DNA of 40,000 nt from Mesostigma viride (taxonomy: Eukaryota; Streptophyta; Mesostigmatophyceae; Mesostigmatales; Mesostigmataceae). The notes under the pieces are model-generated. The model was not told the origin of the DNA. It worked only from the letters and a program-made list of their open reading frames with translations, and made no database searches. Both the position numbers and the translations under genes were made by a program. Location of the stretch: assembly GCA_009746045.1 (NCBI GenBank), contig RPFO01000165.1, positions 6,307,689 to 6,347,688 on the forward strand, read 5' to 3'. This document shows, one piece after another, positions 39,901 to 40,000 of this stretch (within the stretch, counting starts at the first letter, position 1; each line of letters starts with the position of its first letter).

Positions 39901-40000
39901 GGGGGGGGGGGCAGGGGGCCCATGCGTGGAGGGAGAGCAATGCGGCACCTTGGTGGAGGGAAGCCTGAGCTGCTGGCTCAGTAACATGGGCCGGGAGGGG

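Overview
This is eukaryotic nuclear DNA: dispersed non-LTR retrotransposon copies, spliceosome-like intron signals, very long simple repeats, low gene density and layered segmental duplication. Proteins built from strings of the DUF4379-type zinc-ribbon (treble-clef) unit are best known from unicellular algae and related protists, so an alga or similar protist is the most likely source. The lineage cannot be fixed from this window. Nothing resembles a bacterial operon.

Layout. 1-501 is the 3' end of a leucine-rich-repeat gene. 2.1-5.5 kb is a nest of repeats around a 5'-truncated LINE whose reverse transcriptase frame is still open. 6.7-7.8 kb is a strongly strand-asymmetric G-rich satellite made of two higher-order copies. 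From 9.4 kb to the right edge the window is dominated by four paralogous genes encoding tandem zinc-ribbon arrays: ZR-A (minus strand, 10.0-11.9 kb), ZR-B (13.5-15.3 kb), ZR-C (26.5-28.4 kb) and ZR-D (37.0-39.1 kb). The names are mine. A and B are head-to-head and form the arms of a large imperfect palindrome. B and C sit in two direct duplicons of about 10 kb (12785-22965 and 25665-35278), and D starts a partial third copy that runs off the window.

The zinc-ribbon genes. Each has an Arg/Ser/Pro-rich head of about 150 residues followed by units with an exact 73-residue period and conserved C-H-C-C zinc ligands. B and C carry two heads, an A-type and a D-type, joined inside the first unit. A, B and D are closed early by a TAG before the terminal unit, while C reads through to the end. 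B, C and D are followed by a 61-bp minisatellite (3, 11 and 2 copies), and a further decayed zinc-ribbon unit lies beyond it. A has the decayed unit without the minisatellite. A, B and C each have a small unknown ORF diverging from them across a gap of 278-283 bp.

Because duplicons B and C are alignable, each serves as a near-empty-site reference for the other. This exposes several small mobile elements with flanking duplications: a 55-bp hairpin element, a 242-bp element, a 449-bp element with terminal inverted repeats, a 575-bp element with internal direct repeats, and a LINE 3' fragment. Other local features are arrays of GTG/CCA triplets and CTCGTC hexamers, and a remnant P-loop sequence whose preceding 51-bp segment is amplified in one duplicon only. 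All coordinates and alignments were made by eye.
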